A stretch of DNA of 55,140 nucleotides from contig DASXCO010000091.1 in NCBI GenBank assembly GCA_036491125.1, positions 1 through 55,140 on the forward strand. Direction: 5' to 3'. The translations under genes were made by a program, and so were the position numbers. The DNA is from Acidimicrobiales bacterium. Lineage in GTDB: Bacteria; Actinomycetota; Acidimicrobiia; Acidimicrobiales; AC-9. This document shows positions 10,285 through 18,481 of the stretch, one piece after another. The notes beneath the pieces were generated by a model. The model searched no databases. It was not told the origin of the DNA and saw nothing but the letters and a program-made list of their open reading frames with translations. Positions within the stretch are counted from its first letter, which is position 1; the number at the start of each line of letters is the position of its first letter.

Positions 10285-11522
10285 GGGTCGCCATGTGGAC
10301 TCCGCTCCCGCCGGAGCCGACTGGCATCGCGGACTACGCCTTCGACCTGCTGAGCGCGCTGGCCGATCGTGCGGAGATCGTCGCCGTGGTCGGGGACGAA
10401 GCCGTCAGCCGGGTCAGCTCCCCGCCGGGCGTCAGGGTCGTTGGCGCCCGCGCCTGGCTGGACGACGACTCGGCGACCGCCGATGTCGACGTCTATCAGA
10501 TCGGCAACAACATCATCCACGGTTGGATACAGGACCGGGCCGTGGTCAGCCCCGGCCTCGTCGTCTACCACGACGCTTCGCTTCTCGACTTCTATGCCAC
10601 GAGGTTCTTCGGGAAACCCGGCTTCGCCGAGGAAGCGCTCTGGAACGAGGGCCTGTCGCTCGGGTTTCCGCCGAGCCCCGTGACCGGTCAGCCCAGAGGT
10701 CTGCCGACCGTTCGGGCCGACGGCGTCCACCAACCGGACCGCCTTGCGGTGCTGTTCTCTCGTCGCACCGTCGAGACCAGCCTGGCCACGATCGTCCACA
10801 GCGAGTGGCTAGCCGGTGAGCTGCGCCGGCGACACCCGGCCACCCCGATACACCTCGTCTACCACGGTGCCGCCATACGAGACGATCCGGCCACCGCAAT
10901 ACGTGCTCGGTCGGAGCTGGGCTGGGACACCTCGCATTTCGTGTTCGGCGTCTTCGGAGGCATCACCGGGTTCAAGCGCGTGCCCACGGTCTTGACTGCC
11001 TTTGCCGCCCTACGCCAGCTACATCCGCTGGCGCGCCTGGTGGTGGCCGGCAGAGCCGACGACTCCTCCGTCGTGGACAGAGTGGTCGGTGCCGTCGCTG
11101 CCGGTGGCCTGGAGGACGACGTACAGGTCCTCCTGGACCCTCCGAAGGAGCGCTTCGACGCCGTCATCGGGGCATCCGACGCAGTCGTCAACCTGAGATG
11201 GCCGACGACCGGGGAGACCAGTGGCGTCATGATGCGGGCTTTCGGCGCAGGCAGGCCGGTCATCACCAGCGCCCTTCCTCAACACCGGGAACTTCCCAGC
11301 TCCTTCTGCTGGCAGGTGCCCGTCGACGAGGTGGGCGAAGGCAGGGGCCTCTACGAGGAGATGTCCGCCGCGGTGCGGGACAGAGAGCGGTGCAGGACGG
11401 CTGGTCTCGCTGCTCGCGCCTTCGTGGAAGCATCCGCCTCGTGGGAGGCTGCAGCTGACCGCTACGTCGAGATCGCGGAGGAGGCGGTCGCCAAGCGCGG
11501 ATCTCGACCTGTCGTCAGCTAG
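10281..11522 (+). CDS. GT4-family glycosyltransferase
   Basis: A 413-aa GT-B fold glycosyltransferase. The N-terminal domain opens with MRVAMWTPLPPEPTGIADYA, the usual donor/acceptor loop of group 1 glycosyltransferases. The C-terminal domain has the nucleotide-sugar site: FGVFGGITGFKRVPTVLTAF (the common GG-KR helix start), RLVVAGRADD, and TGETSGVMMRAFGAGRPVI, which matches the E-x7-E-type region. It probably transfers a sugar onto a surface polysaccharide or lipid-linked intermediate at the cytoplasmic face. Start GTG 10281 overlaps the upstream stop as GTGA. It converges with the GT2 gene, leaving a 13-bp gap. Confidence 0.88.
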   Translation: MRVAMWTPLPPEPTGIADYAFDLLSALADRAEIVAVVGDEAVSRVSSPPGVRVVGARAWLDDDSATADVDVYQIGNNIIHGWIQDRAVVSPGLVVYHDASLLDFYATRFFGKPGFAEEALWNEGLSLGFPPSPVTGQPRGLPTVRADGVHQPDRLAVLFSRRTVETSLATIVHSEWLAGELRRRHPATPIHLVYHGAAIRDDPATAIRARSELGWDTSHFVFGVFGGITGFKRVPTVLTAFAALRQLHPLARLVVAGRADDSSVVDRVVGAVAAGGLEDDVQVLLDPPKERFDAVIGASDAVVNLRWPTTGETSGVMMRAFGAGRPVITSALPQHRELPSSFCWQVPVDEVGEGRGLYEEMSAAVRDRERCRTAGLAARAFVEASASWEAAADRYVEIAEEAVAKRGSRPVVS

Positions 11523-11535
11523 TGGTGTCGCCGTG

Positions 11536-13170
11536 TCAGGTCGCGTCCTCGGTCAACCACCGGGCCGGATGCTCTGACAGCGTGATCTCCTCCCTCGTCG
11601 CGCAGCCGAACCAGCGGGCGCCCTCGTGGACCACGTCGATCTCGAGGACGTGACGGCCGGGTTCGTCCGGTGCGGTAACCAGGACGGGTAGAACGCATGA
11701 CCTTCCGGGTCGGAGAGCCGCCGGGAACGGCGCCCGACGGCCTTCCGGCACGACGACAGCGCCGCCGGGAGCGAGCCAGCGGTAGGCGACTCGGATCAGA
11801 GGGTGCCTTGTGAGGCCACCCGGCCACGTCTCCGAACCCAGGTTGGTGACCCGGACATGGATCTCCCTGGTCTGACCGGCGTGCAGCCGTGTGTCCCCCT
11901 CCACCACCAGCACCCTTGCCCTGTGGGTGTCCGCCGCGAGCGGTCTCCGAGCCCACTGACGGTCGATCTCAGCCCGTCGAGCCACCGGTATCGGGGTGGA
12001 AGGCGGGACGGGCGACGTCGTCTCGGTGGTCCCCGCCCCGACCACCTCGGCGATGGCGGACAGGTCCTCTTCTGGTACCGGACGCGGCTCTCTGGTGGCG
12101 AATCGCTCGGGCAGGTAGTTGGCCCTGTGAATCGGGAGAGAGCCCTCCGGTCTCGCCTCCTCGGTCACGTAGCGAGCGATCCGGGCCCTGCGCTCGTCGG
12201 CGCTGCTGACTGCGCACACAAGGTGGTACAGAGGATGCTCCAGGTAGACCGCCGGGCGGGCCTGACCGGTGTTGCTGTGGACCACGCCCTCGAACCACAG
12301 GGTGGCCGGATCGTTGCGCACCAGCCGCGCTTGGTAGTCCATCGACCACGGGTACTCGTCGAGCCAGTGTCGTCCGTCGGGGTACAGCCATCGTCGGGGG
12401 ATGTGGTACTCGACCACGTCGTCAGCCTGGATGAGCTCTGGCAGGGCCTCGACGAGGGACGGGGCGGCCACTTCGTCACTGTCGATGCGCAAGACCCAGT
12501 CGCCCGCGCATTGAGCGTGGGCCCAGGCCAGGGCCCGCTCGAAGGGCGGCGCGAAGTCGTAGCGGACCACCCGATCGGACACGTCGAGCAGGAGACCGAG
12601 CGAGCTCGGATCGGTCCTGCTGTCGACGGCCACGAAGATCTCGTCAGCCACCGGGCGCAGCTGGCCCAGCAGGGCAGCCACGCTCGGACCAGGGTCGCTG
12701 GTGAGGCAGCACACCGAGAGCGACGGCGTCGACCCACCGACCCGGGTCGACCGACCGGCCCCAACTGCCGACGTCACACCGGTGGGGCCCGAGCCGGCCT
12801 TGCCGTCCACGGCGTCAGTTGCCCGGACGAGGCTCTCCCGCAGCGTCCCGAGCGCTCCCCGCAGCAGCTGGCGCTCGTCGTCACGGCGCCGAGCCCTGGA
12901 TGCTTTGAGCTGGTCGAGGCCCAGGCGCAGCTCCCCGAGCGTCCTGTCCCGGTCGGCCGACCGGTGGGTCACCTGGGCCACGTCTGCGGCCAAGCGCTCG
13001 ATGGACCGGGCGAGCTCGTGGTTGTACTCCACCTGGCGGCGGAGGATGAACCACGACAGACGGGTGACGAGCCGCTTCAGACGGCGGAAGCGGGTCCTCG
13101 GGACCGGCAGGCCGAGATCGGCCAGATTCTCGAGCTGACGTCGCCCGTCGACGGCCCCGTGCTCGCCCAT
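11536..13170 (-). CDS. GT2 glycosyltransferase with N-terminal coiled-coil module and C-terminal beta-sandwich
   Basis: A 544-aa three-part protein. Residues 15-62 carry the module shared with the 9751-10284 protein (LADLGLPVPRTRFRRLKRLV, then RRQVEYNHELARSIERLA), followed by coiled coil to about 120. Residues about 150-350 form a GT-A domain: SLSVCCLTSDPGPSVAALL, DEIFVAVDSRTD, the DxD-type R228-I-D-S-D-E233, and a WFEGVVHSN acceptor-side motif. Residues about 415-540 form an Ig-like/CBM-like beta-sandwich (VRVTNLGSETWPGG, AYRWLAPGG, PGRHVLEIDVVHEGARWF) of a type often attached to surface-glycan enzymes. The start was set at ATG 13170; GTG 13182 is also in frame. A TACTGT lies 10 nt upstream. 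Confidence 0.82.
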   Translation of the reverse strand: MGEHGAVDGRRQLENLADLGLPVPRTRFRRLKRLVTRLSWFILRRQVEYNHELARSIERLAADVAQVTHRSADRDRTLGELRLGLDQLKASRARRRDDERQLLRGALGTLRESLVRATDAVDGKAGSGPTGVTSAVGAGRSTRVGGSTPSLSVCCLTSDPGPSVAALLGQLRPVADEIFVAVDSRTDPSSLGLLLDVSDRVVRYDFAPPFERALAWAHAQCAGDWVLRIDSDEVAAPSLVEALPELIQADDVVEYHIPRRWLYPDGRHWLDEYPWSMDYQARLVRNDPATLWFEGVVHSNTGQARPAVYLEHPLYHLVCAVSSADERRARIARYVTEEARPEGSLPIHRANYLPERFATREPRPVPEEDLSAIAEVVGAGTTETTSPVPPSTPIPVARRAEIDRQWARRPLAADTHRARVLVVEGDTRLHAGQTREIHVRVTNLGSETWPGGLTRHPLIRVAYRWLAPGGAVVVPEGRRAPFPAALRPGRSCVLPVLVTAPDEPGRHVLEIDVVHEGARWFGCATREEITLSEHPARWLTEDAT

Positions 13171-13180
13171 ATCCGGCCAC

Positions 13181-13186
13181 ACAGTA
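13181..13186 (-). promoter_or_regulatory. candidate -10 (TACTGT) for the GT2 gene
   Basis: On the minus strand TACTGT lies 10 nt before ATG 13170. The predicted leader would be only 3-4 nt, which favours the ATG over the GTG at 13182. Confidence 0.35.
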
Positions 13187-13278
13187 GTTGGCCGAAACGA
13201 TCCATTACTTGTTCAGACCGTCAGCGTCGTCGCCGCCGACCCCGGCAGGAGGAGGCCGCCGACGTCCAATACCTCTTG

Positions 13279-13284
13279 TATTGT
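13279..13284 (+). promoter_or_regulatory. candidate leaderless -10 (TATTGT) for the methyltransferase
   Basis: TATTGT ends 8 nt before ATG 13293. This decides against the longer in-frame start at 13188. Confidence 0.5.
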
Positions 13285-13292
13285 GCCGTGCC

Positions 13293-14249
13293 ATGAGGTC
13301 AGTGCGTCCACAATTGGGTGCGGTTCGCCGGCGACTGCTCGGCCTGGCGGGACTCGATCCACATCTGGCATCGCTCGAGGCTCACCTTGGGGTCCTCGAT
13401 GATCGCGTCGCCATGATGGAGGCCAGGCTGCACGAGCTCGACCCGAGCAGCACGGATCGGCTGCCAGACGTAGGCGATCCTCGAGTCCCGATTGTTCCGT
13501 ATTCAGATGAACCCGCGTTGACGGCCTACCTGCAGCGTATGGATGAGATACCCGGGTGGCTCCTGCTGGTCGATGCTCTGCTCATGTGTGGGATCGACAA
13601 GTACCAGCGAGAGCAGCAGACCGGGGGTGACCTTCTCGAGATCGGCGTCTACCGTGGCAAGAGCGCGATTCTCATGGGCTATTTCCGTCGGGGACCCGAG
13701 CGGCTCGTCGTGTGCGACCCCTTCGTGACCGAGGGGATCTCACAGGAGAATACTCGAGAGAATCAGAGCTACTACGAGGGCATCGGTCGTGCCGTGTTCG
13801 AAGATAACTACCGACGGTTTCACACGGAGCCGCCGGTTGTACTGGCCGAGCCTTCGAGCGCTCTGTCAAAGCTCGAGCCTCGCTCATTTAGGTTGGTCCA
13901 TGTTGATGGCAGCCACATCTATGAGTTGGTTCGTGACGATCTTCGTAATGCCCGCCCGTTGCTGTCTGATGGTGGGATGGTCGTCATCGACGACTGGCGT
14001 ACAGGTCACACGCCGGGAGTTGCCGCAGCTACGTGGGAGACGATCTTGCAGGACGGACTTATCCCGATCTGCTTCACGGACCAAAAGCTCTACGGTACGT
14101 GGACGCCTTCGGTGTGTCCCTCGAGGGATGAGATCGAAAGCTGGGAGAGGGCACTGCCGTCCGCAAATATTGAGACGCTTTGCCTGCTTGGTCGAGACGT
14201 GCACTGGGTGGTGGATGGACCCCTTCCCATCGATACGTTTGCGAGCTGA
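13293..14249 (+). CDS. class I SAM-dependent methyltransferase (Methyltransf_24/TylF-like)
   Basis: A 318-aa protein. It has a short coiled N-terminus (residues 20-50), then a Rossmann methyltransferase: motif I GGDLLEIGVYRGKSAILMGYF (112-131, interrupted only by normal variation), VVCDPF (motif II), VHVDGSH at 202-208 (acidic and His residues used for metal or acceptor binding in this family), and GGMVVIDDW (post-strand acidic pair). It is homologous to the middle domain of the fusion protein at 18482-20707, and both end with a PICFT/PICMT-(D/N)-KLYG stretch. It is likely a sugar O-methyltransferase of the local glycan. The 3' half uses more A/T-ending codons than neighbouring genes, a hint of transfer. 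Confidence 0.85.
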   Translation: MRSVRPQLGAVRRRLLGLAGLDPHLASLEAHLGVLDDRVAMMEARLHELDPSSTDRLPDVGDPRVPIVPYSDEPALTAYLQRMDEIPGWLLLVDALLMCGIDKYQREQQTGGDLLEIGVYRGKSAILMGYFRRGPERLVVCDPFVTEGISQENTRENQSYYEGIGRAVFEDNYRRFHTEPPVVLAEPSSALSKLEPRSFRLVHVDGSHIYELVRDDLRNARPLLSDGGMVVIDDWRTGHTPGVAAATWETILQDGLIPICFTDQKLYGTWTPSVCPSRDEIESWERALPSANIETLCLLGRDVHWVVDGPLPIDTFAS

Positions 14250-14595
14250 CGCGCACTGGTCCGGGCGGCTCTTGAGAGGACTCAACCCGCGGATGGGCCG
14301 ACCTGCGTGTGAGCGTGGAGGCTCGGCTGGCCTGAAGTGGGCAAGCCTGCAACTGGCCATCGCCGCCGCTCCGACGGTAGGCTCCACGCCGCGCTGATCA
14401 CATTGCGGCTGGGCAACTATGCAGAAGCCGGAGCGAGCCACGTTGTAGCCTGATTGAGCCGAGGGGCCGTTCCGACCTCCTTTCTTGCTTTCTTGGGACG
14501 CCACCAGGGGTAACGCTGCTCGAGCGGCCATACGGTTCCGAAACCGAGCATGTGAGTATCAGGCCGGAGGATCCGGTTGATCGAAGGGAGCCGAG
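14250..14595. other. intergenic gap, no gene recognised
   Basis: About 346 bp of mixed composition, with lower GC than the flanks and a TTTCTTGCTTTCTTGGGA tract near 14480-14500. Short open frames cross it, but none shows homology, coding bias or an initiation signal. It includes the AAGGGAG Shine-Dalgarno sequence (14584-14590) for the downstream FAD oxidoreductase gene. Confidence 0.5.
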
Positions 14596-14607
14596 ACGAG
14601 ACGGATC

Positions 14608-15912
14608 GTGGTGCTCGGGGGAGGGCTCTCGGGTCTGGCCGCGGCGTGGAGCCTCGCCGGAGCCGACGTCGGGCAGATCACCATCGTCGAGCGCTCCCCG
14701 GCCCTTGGCGGTCTGGCGGGAAGCTTCGAGCACGACGGTCGCTTCTACCCCCTTGGCTACCATCACATCCTGCCGACCGACCGCACCCTCATCCACTTCC
14801 TCGACCTGATCGGAGCCCTGTCCCGGGTCCAGTGGCGTCGGGTGCGGATGCTCTTCCGGATCGACAATCGGCTCTACGACTTCTCCAAACCCGCCGACTT
14901 CCTGCGCCTTCCTCTGTCTGTTGCCGAGAAGCTGCGGTTCGTCGCCATGATGGCTCGGGCCTACAGGACAAGCGACTGGTCGGAGTGGCAGGGCCGTACG
15001 GCCCAGGACCTGGTGGACGGTTGGGGGGGCGCGAGCGTTCGACACAAGATCTTCGACCCGCTCTGTGACCTCAAGTTCGAGCTGTCGGCCGACCAGGTCA
15101 GCGCGGCCTGGATGGGAAAGCGGCTACACGCGCGCGAGGGGAGCGGCCGCCTCGGCTACATCCCGAACACGAACTGGACCAAGACCCTCTGCGAGGGAAT
15201 GGTCAGTTTGGTCGAGGAACGCGGGGTGAAAGTCCGGGCGAACACGGCAGTAACTGGCTTCCGGACCCTCGGCCGCCGCATCTGTCAGGTGGACCTGAAC
15301 GGCGACGATGGCATCGAGGCCGATCTGTTCGTGAGTGCCATGCCCACCAACGCGCTGGCCCTGACAGGGCTCCAGGACATGGACGCCATCCGGTATACGG
15401 GACTGCTCTCGCTCGTGGGCGGCACCCGTCAGCCCATACCGGACCACTTCTACTGGCTGAACCTGCTCTCGCCCCGACTCACCGCGTGCGGCATATTCCG
15501 GCTTAGCACACTCAATCCGACGATTGGAGCCGAAGGAGAGCACTGTCTCAACTTTGTCACGCACCTGCGCAGTCCGGCGTCGCCGCTCTTCCGGTTGGAC
15601 GAGGGTGAGCTGGTCGCCCGATACGTCGATGACTACCGGACCGTGTTCGGTCTGGACCTGCAGCTGGATTGGCTTCACCTCTCCCGGATCGCCGGGTACT
15701 CGCCAGTGTTCACCCCTGAGTACCGCAACCCGGACATCCACGGGGGGTCGTGGGAGAACCTCTATCTCACGGGCAACTACCGCACCTACCCGTCGGTCGC
15801 CTCGACGGGTACGGCGCTTCAGGCGGGTCTCGAGACCGCCGGAGTAGTGCTGGAAGAGCTGACCTCGAGCAAGCGAGCGGTTCCTGCCGGCTCACCGCCA
15901 TCGGCGTCATGA
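14608..15912 (+). CDS. FAD/NAD(P)-dependent oxidoreductase (UDP-galactopyranose mutase/amine oxidase-like)
   Basis: A protein of at least 434 aa opening with the dinucleotide-binding fold VLGGGLSGLAAAWSLA. This is followed by VERSPALGGLAGSFEHDGR and the YPLGYHHI motif seen in UDP-galactopyranose mutase and desaturase-like FAD enzymes of polysaccharide loci. It ends with the FAD-binding ENLYLTGNYRTYPSVASTG. It probably oxidises, reduces or isomerises a sugar nucleotide or lipid carrier; the substrate is unknown. Start problem: the in-frame stop at 14578-14580 leaves only GTG 14608 or 14611 as conventional starts, which cuts into the expected start TRRIVVLGGG. ACG at 14596 lies 5 nt after AAGGGAG and would restore the full N-terminus. 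Confidence 0.85.
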   Translation: MVLGGGLSGLAAAWSLAGADVGQITIVERSPALGGLAGSFEHDGRFYPLGYHHILPTDRTLIHFLDLIGALSRVQWRRVRMLFRIDNRLYDFSKPADFLRLPLSVAEKLRFVAMMARAYRTSDWSEWQGRTAQDLVDGWGGASVRHKIFDPLCDLKFELSADQVSAAWMGKRLHAREGSGRLGYIPNTNWTKTLCEGMVSLVEERGVKVRANTAVTGFRTLGRRICQVDLNGDDGIEADLFVSAMPTNALALTGLQDMDAIRYTGLLSLVGGTRQPIPDHFYWLNLLSPRLTACGIFRLSTLNPTIGAEGEHCLNFVTHLRSPASPLFRLDEGELVARYVDDYRTVFGLDLQLDWLHLSRIAGYSPVFTPEYRNPDIHGGSWENLYLTGNYRTYPSVASTGTALQAGLETAGVVLEELTSSKRAVPAGSPPSAS

Positions 15913-15938
15913 CCTAAGAGAACGGCGAGGAGGGCACC

Positions 15939-16454
15939 GTGCCGAGACCACGTCGTCGGCCCCCGACAGCAGCGGACATCAACGGGCCGCTTCGACAGCC
16001 GCCCCGCTTTCCCGAGGAGCTCCGCGAGGGTTCCGAGTCGAAGGGTGAGCGAGAAGCTCGAGGTACCGAGTCGCCCCCGGGGGGCCGTCATGCTCGTCCT
16101 CGCACCCCGCGCGCGAGGCCCTTTCATCGACACCGCCGTGAGGGTCCTCGGAGCGCATCACTCGACCGCCATGGGGCCTCGAGATTGCGCCTCGATCGCC
16201 GCCTCCTCCTGTACCTGACCGGCGGTGTGGTCATCCTGGGCGTTGGGGTCGTGTTGGGGCCTCGGGTGTTACATGCGACCAGCGGCGCGCCACAGCCGCT
16301 CCCTCGCTCGCCACTTCCGGCCGGCTCGTCCCAGCTGGTCCCCGGCGAGAACCCGGTGGTCCAGGCGGTTGGCGGCGGTGTCGCCACCCCCGTGACGGCG
16401 CCGCCACCCCCGGTCCGTAGGCCAGCCCGGGTAGCTCCACAGAGGACTCGTTAG
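15939..16454 (+). CDS. single-pass membrane protein with basic N-terminus and Pro-rich tail
   Basis: A 171-aa protein, not recognised as a family. It has a long Arg/Pro-rich, very basic cytoplasmic region (about 1-88), one hydrophobic helix (LLLYLTGGVVILGVGVVLGP, about 89-108) and a Pro/Ala/Ser-rich presumed external tail. The start is GTG 15939, supported by a strong GCGAGGAGGG Shine-Dalgarno sequence at 15925-15934, so it is a real gene despite the low complexity. It sits 26 bp after the FAD oxidoreductase gene and only 2 bp before the polytopic protein gene that begins at TTG 16457, so it is likely part of the same operon. It could be an accessory or scaffold subunit of the membrane machinery; this is inference. 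Confidence 0.65.
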   Translation: MPRPRRRPPTAADINGPLRQPPRFPEELREGSESKGEREARGTESPPGGRHARPRTPRARPFHRHRREGPRSASLDRHGASRLRLDRRLLLYLTGGVVILGVGVVLGPRVLHATSGAPQPLPRSPLPAGSSQLVPGENPVVQAVGGGVATPVTAPPPPVRRPARVAPQRTR

Positions 16455-16456
16455 GA

Positions 16457-18424
16457 TTGGCGGTCAAGGGGGTGAGCCCGGGCGGCGCGGGTGTGCTGGC
16501 CGGAGCACCGACAACGCGTCGCCCGCCGATGACCACCCGGCGGCCGCGGGCCTCCGATGGCCAGGTCCGTGTCCTGGTCTGGGCTGTGTGGCTGGCTGCC
16601 TTCGTCTCCGCCCTCGTCCTCGTGCTCCTGAACGCCCGGGACATCCCCGTTCGCGAGGACTTCACGATGGCGCCGGCAATGACCGGCCATCAGGACAACT
16701 TCCTGGGCTGGCTGTGGAGCCAGAACAACGAGCACCGGGTACCGGTGCCCAGGCTCGTCTATCTGGGATTGCTGAAGCTGTGGCCGGACTTCCGGGTGGG
16801 CATGGTCTTCAACATCGTCCTCCTGGCGGTCATCGCCGCCGCCTTCATCGTCTTCCTCCGCCGAGTCAGGGGTCGTACGCGGTGGACCGACGCCTTCTTC
16901 CCGATCGTCTTCTTGAACCTGGGCAACTGGGAGAACATGGGCTGGGGCTGGGAGCTGCAGTTCGTGGTGGCCACGGCCCTGGTCTGTGCCCTGCTCATGG
17001 GCATCGCCTCGAGGGGTGAGATCACGACCCGGCGGGCCCTGGTGGTCGGCGGGTCCTTGGTGGGGATCCCCCTCACGGGGGCGACGGCGTTGCCCTTCGC
17101 CCCGCTGTTGTCCCTCGCCCTCATTCCCAGGATCCGCTCCGCTGGCCGGCATGCGCGAGTCGTTCTCCTCACCTCGATCACCCTGACCCTGGTGGTGACG
17201 GTGGTGTACTTCGTCGGGCTGCAGCAGCCGTCGTGGTTGGTACCAAGCCCGAGCCCGCTCACCACCATCAAGGCGAGCCTCATGTTCCTGGCGACCGGCC
17301 TGGGTACCGGTGCCGGCGCCTGGTGGCTCGTCTCGGTCCTGGTTGTCATCGGGCTCCTGGCCGGCGCCGCCTTCGTGCTGTACCGGGCGAGACGTCGGGG
17401 AGGCTGGCTGCTGCTGGTCTTTCTCCTGGCCGGGCTCATACTGGCTGGAGAGGTCGGCCAGAGCCGTGCTGGCTACCTCCCCTACTTTGGGCTGCCCGAC
17501 CGGTACGCCCTCATCGCCGCGCCCATCCTCTGCTGCGCCTATATCGCCTACGAGCGCTACGCCGGTCGGATGTGGCGCCGCGTCGGGCCAGGGCTGTTGT
17601 GCGCCGCTGTCGTTGCTGCTCTCCCCCTGGACGTCGTCTATGGCCTGCAGTTCCGGGACTGGTACCACGCCGAGGTGGACCCGTTCGCACACGACGTGTC
17701 CGTCGGCGTGCCACAGTCCGAGCTCGGGTGGTACCGGGCCACCTACGAGGGCAAGGAGATATGGCAGGGAATGCGCGACCTCCAGCAGGCGCACATCGGC
17801 ATCTTCAGCCAGCTGCGAGAGGACGACAACGTCCCTCCACCCCCGGGGCAGAGGATCGACGGGCTCGACGCCGGCGGAACGGGATGGTCTACCGCGGGTG
17901 GCCCTGTCAGCACGGGTGCCTTGGAGCAGAACGGCGCCCAGCCGGTCCTACGCTGGGACTACGGTGCCGCGGTGGGCACGGTGCCGACGCTGGTGCGCTG
18001 GTTCCCGACACCCGAGAGCTGGTCAGGCGATGGGTCTCTGGCGATGTCATTCGAGGGGCAGGGGAGCGGGCGGGTCGTCTACCTGCGGCTGGTTGTGGCG
18101 TCGGGAGCCCAGGGGCTCGACTACTGGGAGAGCAGCTTCGTCGACAGCCAGGCTGGCAGCCGCACGATCGTCCTTCCCTGGAATGTCTTCAACCACGTGG
18201 GCCCGAGGGGGCAGATCGACTACCAGACGCCGCTGACGTCTCATCTGCAGAGGGTCGTTGGCGTAGTCTTCGGGATCACGGAGCCGGGACGTGGAAGCCT
18301 CATGATCCAACGCATGTCTGTCGGCGTAGGTTACCCAGACCTGATCCCGCCGGGCTGGCCGGAGCTCTACCGCCACTCCCTACCGCCGTGGCCCGAGTCG
18401 AAGCCACCTTGGCTGTCGGGGTGA
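16457..18424 (+). CDS. polytopic membrane protein with C-terminal CBM-like domain, paralog 1
   Basis: A 655-aa protein. It has about ten hydrophobic segments between residues 38 and about 410 (VLVWAVWLAAFVSALVLVLL, MVFNIVLLAVIAAAFIVFL, VALPLDVVYG region and others). A large loop after TM1 carries EDF, GHQDNFLGWLW, EHRVPVPRL and LKLWPDFRVGM. The C-terminal 200 residues form a soluble beta-rich domain (LRWDYGA, GSRTIVLPWNVFNHVG, GSLMIQRMSVG) resembling CBM11/CIA30 jelly-roll modules. The overall plan resembles GT-C enzymes, but no catalytic motif is assigned. It is about half identical to the protein at 20715-22619. Both genes start with TTG followed by GC(G/T)GTCAAG, which supports TTG 16457. 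Confidence 0.75.
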   Translation: MAVKGVSPGGAGVLAGAPTTRRPPMTTRRPRASDGQVRVLVWAVWLAAFVSALVLVLLNARDIPVREDFTMAPAMTGHQDNFLGWLWSQNNEHRVPVPRLVYLGLLKLWPDFRVGMVFNIVLLAVIAAAFIVFLRRVRGRTRWTDAFFPIVFLNLGNWENMGWGWELQFVVATALVCALLMGIASRGEITTRRALVVGGSLVGIPLTGATALPFAPLLSLALIPRIRSAGRHARVVLLTSITLTLVVTVVYFVGLQQPSWLVPSPSPLTTIKASLMFLATGLGTGAGAWWLVSVLVVIGLLAGAAFVLYRARRRGGWLLLVFLLAGLILAGEVGQSRAGYLPYFGLPDRYALIAAPILCCAYIAYERYAGRMWRRVGPGLLCAAVVAALPLDVVYGLQFRDWYHAEVDPFAHDVSVGVPQSELGWYRATYEGKEIWQGMRDLQQAHIGIFSQLREDDNVPPPPGQRIDGLDAGGTGWSTAGGPVSTGALEQNGAQPVLRWDYGAAVGTVPTLVRWFPTPESWSGDGSLAMSFEGQGSGRVVYLRLVVASGAQGLDYWESSFVDSQAGSRTIVLPWNVFNHVGPRGQIDYQTPLTSHLQRVVGVVFGITEPGRGSLMIQRMSVGVGYPDLIPPGWPELYRHSLPPWPESKPPWLSG

Positions 18425-18481
18425 GCGACGTGACCGGAGGCCCTGTTCGTCCGAAGAAGCTGGCATGATTCGGCTGCTCTC

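Noticed and set aside
13188-13292. A longer N-terminus of the methyltransferase from ATG 13188
   Set aside because: It adds a Pro/Arg-rich stretch without homology and would sit in the divergent promoter region. TATTGT 8 nt before ATG 13293 supports the shorter form.
14398-15045. A minus-strand open frame covering the gap and the start of the FAD oxidoreductase gene
   Set aside because: No homology. Composition and overlap indicate a shadow.
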